From assembly GCF_030580865.1 (NCBI RefSeq), contig NZ_JAUQSY010000014.1:62001-126000 (forward strand): a DNA stretch of 64,000 nt, given 5' to 3'. The notes beneath the pieces were generated by a model. It did not search any database. It saw nothing but the letters and a program-made list of their open reading frames with translations, and had not been told where the DNA came from. A program made the translations under genes and the position numbers. Positions within the stretch are counted from its first letter, which is position 1; each line of letters starts with the position of its first letter. Origin of the DNA: Hymenobacter aranciens. Lineage in GTDB: Bacteria > Bacteroidota > Bacteroidia > Cytophagales > Hymenobacteraceae. This document shows, piece by piece, positions 1-7,128 of this stretch.

Positions 1-1458
1 ATGCGGCTCGGGCGAGCGGCCCGAGCTGCCGCAGTAGCCGACGAGGTCGCCGCGGCGCACGGCGTCGCCGGGCTTGAGGGGCACGGAGTGGGGGCGCAGG
101 TGCGAGAGCTGGGTGTAGAGGCCGGGGGCGTGGCGCAGCACGACGGTGTTGCCCCAGTTCTGGCGCAGGTTTACTTCACCGATGGGGTTATTCTCAATGT
201 GTTGGACGACTTCTTCGACCACGCCGTCGGCGGGGGCCAGGACGGGCTTGTTGTAGGCGTAGTAGTCGGTGAGGGTGAGGCCGGCGCCGGCATAGGTGCG
301 GCCGTCGGCGTCGGTTATCACGAAGTCGAGGGCCTGGCCCCAGTCGCCCTGGTGGGTGGGGTTGGCGTCGTCGTAGCCCTGCGAGCAGCGCCACTCGCCC
401 AGGAAGGGCAGGGTGAGCGGCAGGTACAACTGATGTTGCAGCCGGATGCGGTCGGTGTGGTAGGCGTAGAGGTTGCGCTCGGGCGAGTAGCGCTGCACGG
501 GCGTGAGCACGAGGCCCGGCCGGGGCCGCTCGCGCAGCAGCAGAGCGTAAAGTACCAGCAGCGCGCCCAGGCAAAATGGCAGCGAAAACACCGACAGCCC
601 CGCCCGGCCCAGCAGCGTGCTGAGCCCCGCGAGCAGCACGGCGGTGAGCGGCACGCTGCCCAGCGCCAGGGCATACGAGCCCGCCGAGGGGATGACGAAC
701 ACGCCGCCCACGGCCAGGGCCGTCATGATGTAGTTGGCCCCCAGATTATAGGTTTCGGACTCGCCCGGCAGCGTGCCGGTGAGCAGCGCCAGCCCATACG
801 CCCCCCCAAACGCCAGCCCCGACAAAGTGAAGGCAATGCGCGAGTGCCACAGCAGCCCCAGCGCCACCAGCAGCCCGGCGGCGGCGCTGTCCTGCAGCAG
901 CACCGAGCTCAGGGCCCGCAGGTAGGTGCCCAGCAGCGGCGGCCAGGCCCACTCCCCTACCCAGCGCGCGGCCGATACGAGCGGCGCGCCGCCCAGGGCG
1001 TACACGTCGTTGAGCCAGTAGATGCCGCGCTCGCTCAGGCCGAGCTGCGGCAGGCGGGCGGCCACCGGCAGCAGCAGCCACAGCACCGCCACGAAGGGCA
1101 GCGACAGCGGCGGCAGGCCGCGCCCGCCCAGCCAGCCGCCCAGCGCCACGCTCAGCAGCAGCGCCAGCAGGGCGCCCACCCCTATCAAACCCAGCAGGCC
1201 CCAGCCGGGCTGGTAGAGGGCGCTCAGGCAGAGGCCCACCAGCAGGGCGTTGAAGCTGTAGGCGCCGAGGTCGGTCAGCTCCTGGTTGAAGCCGGCGAGG
1301 CGGGCCGTGCCCACGGCCAGGGCGGCCGCGCCCAGCCCCGCCAGCCCCGCCCAGGGCTGGGCGAAGGTGGCCAGCAGCAGCAGCAGCGCGAAGCCCCGAT
1401 GCTGCGAGAAGAACAGCAGGCTGTAGCTGTGAAGGACGGCGTGGAGGAAGGATTTCAC
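1..1458 (-). CDS. Urea-transporter-like membrane protein fused to an M23 peptidase domain (3' end cut by window edge)
   Basis: The visible 486 residues fall in two parts. Residues 1 to about 320 are very hydrophobic and show the duplicated layout of the urea transporter (UT) family: FNALLVGLCL and LSLPFVAVLWLLL in the first half, SSVLLQDSAAAGLLVALGLL, NYIMTALAVGGVF and FSLPFCLGALLVLYALLL in the second. After a linker, residues from about 355 form a LytM/M23-type peptidase domain with THQGDWGQALDF (metal-binding His and Asp of the variant type), KPVLAPADGVV, LSHLRPH and GDLVGYCGSSG. The window ends just before the expected final HLH motif. The start is GTG at 1458, because an in-frame TGA lies 21 bases upstream with no ATG between. 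A 49-bp-armed palindrome separates it from the upstream decarboxylase gene. A channel for a small solute with an extracytoplasmic peptidase is the simple reading; the substrate is unknown. Confidence 0.82.
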   Translation of the reverse strand, partial: MKSFLHAVLHSYSLLFFSQHRGFALLLLLATFAQPWAGLAGLGAAALAVGTARLAGFNQELTDLGAYSFNALLVGLCLSALYQPGWGLLGLIGVGALLALLLSVALGGWLGGRGLPPLSLPFVAVLWLLLPVAARLPQLGLSERGIYWLNDVYALGGAPLVSAARWVGEWAWPPLLGTYLRALSSVLLQDSAAAGLLVALGLLWHSRIAFTLSGLAFGGAYGLALLTGTLPGESETYNLGANYIMTALAVGGVFVIPSAGSYALALGSVPLTAVLLAGLSTLLGRAGLSVFSLPFCLGALLVLYALLLRERPRPGLVLTPVQRYSPERNLYAYHTDRIRLQHQLYLPLTLPFLGEWRCSQGYDDANPTHQGDWGQALDFVITDADGRTYAGAGLTLTDYYAYNKPVLAPADGVVEEVVQHIENNPIGEVNLRQNWGNTVVLRHAPGLYTQLSHLRPHSVPLKPGDAVRRGDLVGYCGSSGRSPEPH

Positions 1459-1473
1459 AAGAACGTTGTATTT

Positions 1474-1620
1474 AGAACGTCATCCTGAGCTGACCGAAGG
1501 GAAGCGAAAGGACCTCGCCCGCTTCGTTGTGGTGGTAATTTCAACTGGTAGTGATTACTGCTGCACGCGGCGCGGGCGAGGTCCTTTCGCTTCCCTTCGG
1601 TCAGCTCAGGATGACGTTCT
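1474..1620. repeat. Long palindromic intergenic element (GTCATCCTGAGC family, copy 1)
   Basis: Perfect 49-bp inverted repeat (arms 1474-1522 and 1572-1620) around a 49-base centre. The arms begin AGAACGTCATCCTGAGC. The centre is related, in reverse orientation, to that of the copy at 19789-19923 (shared GGTAATTTC and GATTACTGCTGC blocks), so this is a dispersed element and not a simple terminator. Confidence 0.9.
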
Positions 1621-1626
1621 GGATTT

Positions 1627-2973
1627 TCAGCGCAGGTGCCCCGGCACCTTTTCTAATTGCTGCAGATACGCCAGCGTCTCGGCCTCGCGCACCACATGCA
1701 CTTCGCCTTGCATATCAATCAGCACCACATTCGGCCGCAGGGTGATAAACTGCTGCCACTGGCTCATATTATACGCCCCCACTTTGTGCACCACCAGCAG
1801 GTCGCCGGGGGCCAGCAGCGGCAGGCTGACGGCCTCGCGCAGCACGTCGATGTTCATGCAGAGCGGGCCGTAGAGGACGGTGGTTTCGGTTTGGGGCGAG
1901 TAGTCGCGGGTGGGGCTGATAAGGTGGTCGTACCAGTAGGAGGTGAAAAGCAGGTTCACGCCGAAGTCCACGATGGTGGCGCGGCGGCCGTCGGCGAGGC
2001 GCTTGGTGGCCAGCACCGAGCCCAGCAGGGAGCCGGCGTCATCCACCAGCACCCGCCCGGCTTCGAGGATGAGCAGGGGCAGCTCGTCGGGGCGGAAACC
2101 GGCGCCGAGCAGGGCCTGGGTGATGGCCTCGGCGTAGTCGTCGAGGGGCGGCACGGTGTCGGGGCCGGGGAGGTAGGCGCCTTTGAGGGTGTTGGTAGAG
2201 GGGAAGCCGCCGCCCAGGTCGAGGTACTGGATGGGGGCCTGCAGCTCGCGGGCGCAACGCTGGGCCAGGGCCGCCAGCTTGCCGGCGGCCACCCCGTAGG
2301 CCGCCGGCTGCAGCACGAAGGTGCCGATGTGGCAGTGCAGGCCGATTAATTCGACCCGGTCGGCGGCGGCGGCCAGGCGCTCTATCGCCTGCCAGGCCTG
2401 GCCGTTTTCGAGGTTGAAGCCGAACCGGTCCCACTGCGGGAAGGTGCCGGCGTCGAGGTTGATGCGCAGGGCCACGCGGGGGCGCTGCGGCAGGCCGGCG
2501 GCCAGCTCCAGCAGCAGGTGCAGCTCGTCGGCGTGGTCGAGGTGGATGACGGCATCGACTTCGGCGGCGCGGAGCAAATCGGCGCGGCGCTTGCCGGGGC
2601 CGTTGAAGAGAATCTGGTGGCCGGGCACGCCGTTGCCCAGCGCCTTTTCCAGCTCGAAGCCCGAGACGACCTCGGCCCAGGCGCCCTCCTGGTGGAAGAC
2701 GCGGCACACGGCATTGAGGTAATTGGTTTTATAGGACCAGGCCAGCTGCACCTGCGGGTAGCGCGTGCCAAAGGCCCGCACGGCGGCCTGGTAGTTGCGG
2801 CGCAGCTGCCGCTCGCTCAGCACGAACAGCGGCGAGCCGTAGCGCGCGGCCAAGGCCGTCACGGGCACGCCGTCGAGCTCGGTTACGGGCTGCTGGCCGG
2901 GGCGGGGCCCGAACTTGCTGGGCGGCCCGGCCGTGAGCTTGCGGATATGGGGCCGCTCGTAGGGGAGTTTCAT
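1627..2973 (-). CDS. PLP-dependent decarboxylase, diaminopimelate/ornithine decarboxylase-like (fold type III)
   Basis: 448 residues. An alanine-racemase-type barrel is followed by a C-terminal beta domain, as in the LysA/Orn/Arg decarboxylase 2 family. Visible motifs are AWSYKTNYL with the probable PLP lysine at residue 82, HCHIG, the glycine loop YLDLGGGFPS, LILEAGRVLVDDAG (EPGR-type phosphate/dimer motif) and LYGPLCMNID with the catalytic Cys of the partner subunit. The frame runs 10 residues further upstream into a palindrome; ATG 2973 starts after it and fits the family. Normal lysine-pathway LysA is possible, but the neighbours (PqqD-like, ATP-grasp, UT-M23) and the diverged motifs suggest an amino-acid or peptide decarboxylase of a dedicated pathway. 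The substrate cannot be read from sequence. Confidence 0.85.
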   Translation of the reverse strand: MKLPYERPHIRKLTAGPPSKFGPRPGQQPVTELDGVPVTALAARYGSPLFVLSERQLRRNYQAAVRAFGTRYPQVQLAWSYKTNYLNAVCRVFHQEGAWAEVVSGFELEKALGNGVPGHQILFNGPGKRRADLLRAAEVDAVIHLDHADELHLLLELAAGLPQRPRVALRINLDAGTFPQWDRFGFNLENGQAWQAIERLAAAADRVELIGLHCHIGTFVLQPAAYGVAAGKLAALAQRCARELQAPIQYLDLGGGFPSTNTLKGAYLPGPDTVPPLDDYAEAITQALLGAGFRPDELPLLILEAGRVLVDDAGSLLGSVLATKRLADGRRATIVDFGVNLLFTSYWYDHLISPTRDYSPQTETTVLYGPLCMNIDVLREAVSLPLLAPGDLLVVHKVGAYNMSQWQQFITLRPNVVLIDMQGEVHVVREAETLAYLQQLEKVPGHLR

Positions 2974-2977
2974 ACTA

Positions 2978-3103
2978 CTGTCATGCTGAACGCAGTGAAG
3001 CATCTTTTCACGGCAGAACGATTATCAGGGTGGCTATTCAGTAGATTTTAATTACTGCGTCGGGCTGGCGTGAAAGGATGCTTCACTGCGTTCAGCATGA
3101 CAG
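2978..3103. repeat. Long palindromic intergenic element (GTCATGCTGAACGC subfamily, copy 2)
   Basis: 35-bp inverted repeat with one mismatch (arms about 2978-3012 and 3069-3103). It fills the gap between the ATP-grasp stop and the decarboxylase start, and its inner arm ends 4 bases before the decarboxylase ATG. The arm sequence differs from copies 1, 3 and 4 (CTGTCATGCTGAACGC), but the centre keeps an AATTACTGC block. Confidence 0.88.
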
Positions 3104-3111
3104 GTTTTCTA

Positions 3112-4164
3112 TCAAAGTTCTCCCACGCTCGCCATCTGCTGAAAATCCGCATTATCCACCACCAAATCCCAGGCGTAGCGCACGAACATCTTCCCCACCG
3201 CGTACTCATTGAAATCACTTACCGCCTCCCCCCGCGCCAGCTGCAGCAGGGCAGCGGGCTGGTTGTGCCCCGCTCCCACCGCCAGGTAAATCCAGGCTGG
3301 GAAGCGCGGGTTGATTTCCATGATGAACAGCTCGCCCGCGGCCGTGCGCATCAGCTCCAGCTCGAAGCCGCCGCGCCAGCGGGTGGCGGCGGCAAAGCGG
3401 CGGGCCAGGGCGGGCAGCGCGTCGTCGGCGATGGTGATGCCGGCCCAGGCCTTGCCCTTGTCGGTGATGAAGAGCTTGCGCATGGGCACGGCCGAGAGCA
3501 GCCCGCCGCGCCCGTCGGCCAGCCCGGCCACGTTGATTTCCTGCCCGGCCACGAACTGCTGGGCCAGCACCGGCGCGCCCCAGCGGGCCTGCAGCTGCCA
3601 GAACGCCTGCTCGGCCTGGGCCGGGGTGTGGCACACGGTGGCGTCGTAGTAGCGGCCCTTCAGCACCAGCGGCCAGCCCAGTTGGGCGGCGGCTTTGGGA
3701 ATATCAGCTACTCCAAAGAGGCGCATGTCGGCCGGCACTTGCAAGCCATGTTCGGCCCCGAAAGCGGCCAGGTTGAGCTTGTCGCGCATTTCGAGCTGGG
3801 CCGCCGTGGGCAAAAAGGTGTGAATGCCGTGCGCCGCCAGCTCCGGGGCCAGCCGGCCGAAGTTGTAGAGCTCGGCGTCGAAATTGGGGATGATGACGTC
3901 GAGCTGCTCGCGCTCGTGGATTTCGAGCAGGCGCGTCCGTAGTGCTGCCGTGCCGGCCGAGGGATAAGGCAGCTGGTAGCTGCGGGCGAACAAATCGGGC
4001 AGGTAGATGCCGGGCTCCAGCGCCTCGTAGCTCAGGCCGATGAGGCGCACGTCGTAGGCGGGGCTTTCGCGCAGGGCGCGGGCCACGGCCACGCCGGGGC
4101 CGGGACTGTCCACGGCATTGAGGCCGGTGAGGGCCACGGTGAGGCGGGGGCGGGCGGGGTTCAA
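3112..4164 (-). CDS. ATP-grasp ligase (carbamoyl-phosphate-synthase-like fold)
   Basis: 350 residues. The N-terminal domain starts LTVALTGLNAVDSPGPG, a Rossmann-like nucleotide loop as in CarB-type ATP-grasp proteins. The ATP-grasp core follows, with LVLKGRYYDATV, APVLAQQFVAGQEINVAG, KAWAGITI, FELELMRTAAGELFIMEINPR (metal-binding E-x-N at about 283-285) and a short C-terminal tail. The open frame extends to 4482, but that extension overlaps the pqqD-like gene antisense-free in another frame and does not look like protein. I place the start at TTG 4164, whose last two bases are the first two of the upstream TGA stop (4163-4161), a typical coupled junction. Such enzymes form amide or peptide bonds between a carboxylate and an amine; the partners here are unknown. 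Confidence 0.85.
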   Translation of the reverse strand: MNPARPRLTVALTGLNAVDSPGPGVAVARALRESPAYDVRLIGLSYEALEPGIYLPDLFARSYQLPYPSAGTAALRTRLLEIHEREQLDVIIPNFDAELYNFGRLAPELAAHGIHTFLPTAAQLEMRDKLNLAAFGAEHGLQVPADMRLFGVADIPKAAAQLGWPLVLKGRYYDATVCHTPAQAEQAFWQLQARWGAPVLAQQFVAGQEINVAGLADGRGGLLSAVPMRKLFITDKGKAWAGITIADDALPALARRFAAATRWRGGFELELMRTAAGELFIMEINPRFPAWIYLAVGAGHNQPAALLQLARGEAVSDFNEYAVGKMFVRYAWDLVVDNADFQQMASVGEL

Positions 4165-4403
4165 GAGTCGAGCAAATCGTGCTGGCGCAGCTGGGCCACG
4201 AGGTCGTCCCAATCCTTGTCGAGCTGGTGGGCCTCCACCTCGTAGCGGGCCAGCACGGCGGTTTTGGCGGCCTCCGGAGCGGCGTCTTCCCGCAGCAAGC
4301 CCAGGATTTCGAGCGCCACCGGGTTGGCCGAGAAGGAGTCGCCGGTGGCAGGGTTGAAGAGCAGCCCGGCGGCGCTGAGGGCAATAGTGGGTTTGAGTTT
4401 CAT
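4161..4403 (-). CDS. PqqD-like peptide chaperone
   Basis: 80 residues. It has the winged-helix pattern of PqqD-type leader-binding proteins: GLLFNPATGDSFSANPVALEILGLL (a 'not-yet-modified' strand then helix), a helix around AKTAVLARYEV and a final DDLVAQLRQHDLL helix. In known systems PqqD domains hold the leader of a ribosomal peptide for a modifying enzyme. Here it is the first gene of a coupled pair with an ATP-grasp ligase, which suggests it delivers a peptide or protein to that ligase. No precursor peptide is visible in the next 100 bases on either side. The ATG sits one base from the arm of a hairpin. Confidence 0.78.
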   Translation of the reverse strand: MKLKPTIALSAAGLLFNPATGDSFSANPVALEILGLLREDAAPEAAKTAVLARYEVEAHQLDKDWDDLVAQLRQHDLLDS

Positions 4404-4404
4404 T

Positions 4405-4505
4405 TAGTATTGAGTAGGTGGTATCGAGTAGTGAGAGCAAGTAGTGAGCAATAGGGTTGGCATCCTTTTGAATACTCACCACTCAACCCTATCTACTCAA
4501 TACTA
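4405..4505. repeat. AT-rich inverted repeat with about seven-base periodicity upstream of the PqqD-like gene
   Basis: Outer arms TAGTATTGAGTAG (4405-4417) and its exact complement (4493-4505), plus an inner pair ATAGGGTTG/CAACCCTAT. The left arm is built from related AGTAGTG-like units. The element occupies the whole gap between the type B secreted-protein gene and the PqqD-like ATG. Confidence 0.8.
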
Positions 4506-4511
4506 AACACG

Positions 4512-6749
4512 TTACGGCAGCACGTCCAGCCAGCCTTTGAGGCGGCGGCCGTCGGTGTAGGTAATGAGATAGTAGTAAGTGCCCGCCAGCCCGGCGCCGC
4601 CCCAGCGGAAGCTGCGCTCGCCCGACTGGTACACCTGCTGTCCCCAGCGCGAGAATATCTGCACCCCGGCAAAGCGCGATTCGCAGAGGTCGGCGGGCGG
4701 GGCGGGCAGCGTGAAGTAGTCGTTCAGGCCGTCGCTGTTGGGGGTGATGACGTTGGGCGGGCGGAAGGCCACGGTGTCCTGCGGCACCACCGCCACGAAG
4801 CGCACCAGCTGCGACTGCGGCAGCGGCTGGCACACGCCGTTTTCGGCGAGCTGGAAGCGCATCAGCAGCCCCTCGTCACGGCGCAGGGTCTGGCAGGTGG
4901 GCCGCCAGCGGAACGTGCCACTGGCGAGACTGAGGCCATTCTGGGCGCCAAACTCCATGCCCGCCGCCGCCAGGTCAAAATCCTGGGTGGCCGTGAGCGT
5001 GAGCGGGTCGGGGTCGGCATCGGTGCCGGTGAGGGTGGCGTCGTACACTTCGTTTATCCGCACGCGCACCACCAGCGTGTCGGTATCGGCCGGGGGCTGG
5101 CTGGCGAAGGTGCTGGAGAGCACCGGCGGCGCATTGGGCGGCAGTATCACCCTGAAGCGCACTATCTGGGTTTGCGGCTTGGGCTGGCACACGCCGTTTT
5201 CCGTAAGCTGAAAGCTGACCAGCAGGCCGTCGGCGGGGCGCAGGGTCTGGCAGGTGGGCTGCCAGCGGAAGCTGCCGCTGGCCTGCCCGGTGCCGTTCTG
5301 GGCGGTAAAAGTCATGCCCGCCTGGGCCAGATTAAAGTTTTGCCCCGAACTTAATACCAGCGGGTTGACATCGACATCAGTACCCGTAAGCGTGCCGGTG
5401 AAGGTGGCGCCGGCGGCTACGTGCACCTCCAGCGTATCGCCCGTGGCGCCGAAGGTGCTGCTGAGTACGGGCGCAATATTGCCGCCCGAATCGGCCGTGA
5501 AAGCCACCCGCACGGTGTCGCGCTTGGGCAGGCTGCAACCGTTGTCGGCCACTATCACATCGAGCAGATACACCTGGCCGTTGGTTTCGGCGCAGTCGGG
5601 GAAGCACAGCGTGGTGGTCAGCGTGTCGGGCATACCGGGGGTGCGGATGCTGCCAGTGCTGCTGCTGGTGAAGCTGGTGGCCAGGCCGGTAAAATTGACA
5701 GCGTGGGTACTGATTCTGAGGCGCGTGCTAGGGTCGGGGTCGGTGGTTTTGATGGTCAGGCAGCGGTTGCCGCCCAGCTTCAGGCGCAGCGTGTCGCGGC
5801 CCGGGCGGTAGGTGCCCGCGCCCGCCGACACCACCATCGAGGGGGTGGCATTGCGCGGGCAGTTCAGCACGTAAAGCTGGAAGTCGCGGCGCGTCTCCCC
5901 TATTTTCACGCCCGCCCGGTATTCCGCGCAGCGCACCCCAAACACAAACAAACCAATACTGGACGGCCGCACCGTGAGCCGCCCGGTCTGGCGGTCGATA
6001 CCCAGCGGTGGCGAGCCGGGAATCTGGTTGGCCGTGCCCAGGCCCGCGTTCCAGTTTACCAGACGGTAGGGCGCGGGCGCGGCAGGCGGGGCCGGGTCAG
6101 CCGCGGTGGAGTACCCGTTCAGCGGCGTCACCATGTCATACACCAGCGAGTCGCCGTCCTCATCAGTGCCGCCGAAGTCGTAGTAAAACAGGTCGCCCAG
6201 GCAGGCATAGTCGCTCAGGGGCGGAAAAATCTGCGGGGTCGAATCGATGAATGGCTGGCCGTTGCGCGTCACGGGCGGAAATTCCAGGTAGAAGGTCTGC
6301 GCGGCCGCGCCGGGGCTGCGAATGTTGGAAATTGAAACGTTGCGGCAGCAGCGCTCGATGGCAACGTAGTAGCCCTGCGGACTATTATAAACCGCCGGGG
6401 CCAGCGTGACGGTGGTTCGGTAGACCAGCTTGCGGGTGCGCAGCGTGCCCACGGCACAGGCCGGGTCGGTATAATCTACAAACGTGTTGCTCGTGAGCGG
6501 CAGTATCAGGTTGGTTTTGCGGGCGTCGGTGGCTTTATCGAAAATGCTGGCCTGCATTTCCCGGTCGAGCGCCCCCGTGTTGCCATAGATGTCGTCAAAA
6601 TACAGGTTCAGCGTCAGCGTATACTGGCTGCCGCTGCGGTGCTGCAAATCCAGCTCGCCGCCCACAATGTGCGTAGCCGAGGCACGGCCCACAATCAACA
6701 GCAAAAGCAATAGCAGACCAGTAAACCGGCTGAATACGGGGGCAGACAT
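4512..6749 (-). CDS. Secreted protein with T9SS type B (gliding-motility CTD) sorting domain
   Basis: 745 residues. A signal peptide (hydrophobic LLLLLLLIVG, cleavage near ASA) leads a large extracellular region that opens THIVGGELDL, the start seen in many Bacteroidota gliding-motility-associated secreted proteins. Two similar blocks (about residues 430-540 and 540-645) each contain PVLSSTF, TGTD and a TCQTLRP cysteine motif, so they look like duplicated adhesin-type domains. The last 85 or so residues carry the type B signal: PNVITPNSDGLNDYF, FSRWGQQVYQS, GTYYYLITYTDGR and a final KGWLDVLP. It should leave the cell through T9SS and stay at or near the surface. Its binding target is unknown. 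Confidence 0.9.
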   Translation of the reverse strand: MSAPVFSRFTGLLLLLLLIVGRASATHIVGGELDLQHRSGSQYTLTLNLYFDDIYGNTGALDREMQASIFDKATDARKTNLILPLTSNTFVDYTDPACAVGTLRTRKLVYRTTVTLAPAVYNSPQGYYVAIERCCRNVSISNIRSPGAAAQTFYLEFPPVTRNGQPFIDSTPQIFPPLSDYACLGDLFYYDFGGTDEDGDSLVYDMVTPLNGYSTAADPAPPAAPAPYRLVNWNAGLGTANQIPGSPPLGIDRQTGRLTVRPSSIGLFVFGVRCAEYRAGVKIGETRRDFQLYVLNCPRNATPSMVVSAGAGTYRPGRDTLRLKLGGNRCLTIKTTDPDPSTRLRISTHAVNFTGLATSFTSSSTGSIRTPGMPDTLTTTLCFPDCAETNGQVYLLDVIVADNGCSLPKRDTVRVAFTADSGGNIAPVLSSTFGATGDTLEVHVAAGATFTGTLTGTDVDVNPLVLSSGQNFNLAQAGMTFTAQNGTGQASGSFRWQPTCQTLRPADGLLVSFQLTENGVCQPKPQTQIVRFRVILPPNAPPVLSSTFASQPPADTDTLVVRVRINEVYDATLTGTDADPDPLTLTATQDFDLAAAGMEFGAQNGLSLASGTFRWRPTCQTLRRDEGLLMRFQLAENGVCQPLPQSQLVRFVAVVPQDTVAFRPPNVITPNSDGLNDYFTLPAPPADLCESRFAGVQIFSRWGQQVYQSGERSFRWGGAGLAGTYYYLITYTDGRRLKGWLDVLP

Positions 6750-6852
6750 AACGTTGCAGGAGTAAGAATTAGACGCGTAGGATAGGGCGATAAGAACGGT
6801 GGTTTAGTGAAGATAATACGAATTGCGCAGCCGCATTTTGTGAAGTTAAAAT

Positions 6853-6900
6853 TTAACGGTGAAGAGTTAAAATCCTGTTGTTTTAACTCTTCACCGTTAA
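6853..6900. terminator. Perfect 20-bp hairpin between lipoprotein gene and type B secreted-protein gene
   Basis: Arms 6853-6872 and 6881-6900 are exact complements with an 8-base loop and AT-rich ends (GTTAAAA/TTTTAAC). It lies 5 bases after the lipoprotein stop on the minus strand, so it may act as its terminator; the composition also matches the other TTAAAA-type inverted repeats in the window. Confidence 0.75.
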
Positions 6901-6904
6901 CCTT

Positions 6905-7072
6905 CTAGCTATTACCGCCGGTCGTGGTTGTATCGGCCGGCGTAGTGGAAGTGCCGCAGCCGCCGTGCTTGCCACTGGGCCGCACGTCGGTAGGCTGGCA
7001 GGAGCTCAGGGCCTGGCCGAGGCCCGCCAGCAGCAGCAGGCCGAAGCCCAGACGAAGAAAGGTAGTACGCAT
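6905..7072 (-). CDS. Small lipoprotein
   Basis: 55 residues: MRTTFLRLGFGLLLLAGLG then the lipobox ALSSC (Cys 25), then a short polar tail with GKHGGCG and a Thr/Gly-rich end. The open frame is too short for a usual length cut-off, but the signal sequence, lipobox, ATG and TAG stop are clear. It lies about 57 bases after the cytochrome c peroxidase stop on the same strand, so it may be co-transcribed. Function unknown. Confidence 0.65.
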   Translation of the reverse strand: MRTTFLRLGFGLLLLAGLGQALSSCQPTDVRPSGKHGGCGTSTTPADTTTTGGNS

Positions 7073-7128
7073 AAGAACAAAGAATTAAAGGGTTAAAAAA
7101 ATCCGACCCACGGGCCGGCAACATCCAT

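Noticed and set aside
1..1488. Long plus-strand open frame (495 codons)
   Set aside because: Low-complexity Gln/Arg/Ala/Gly translation; the minus strand here encodes a clear UT-M23 protein. GC-rich codon use keeps the antisense frame open.
3112..4482. Longer ATP-grasp gene starting at 4482
   Set aside because: The extra 106 codons are Arg/Gly/Pro-rich and overlap the PqqD-like gene out of frame; the hairpin upstream also lies within them.
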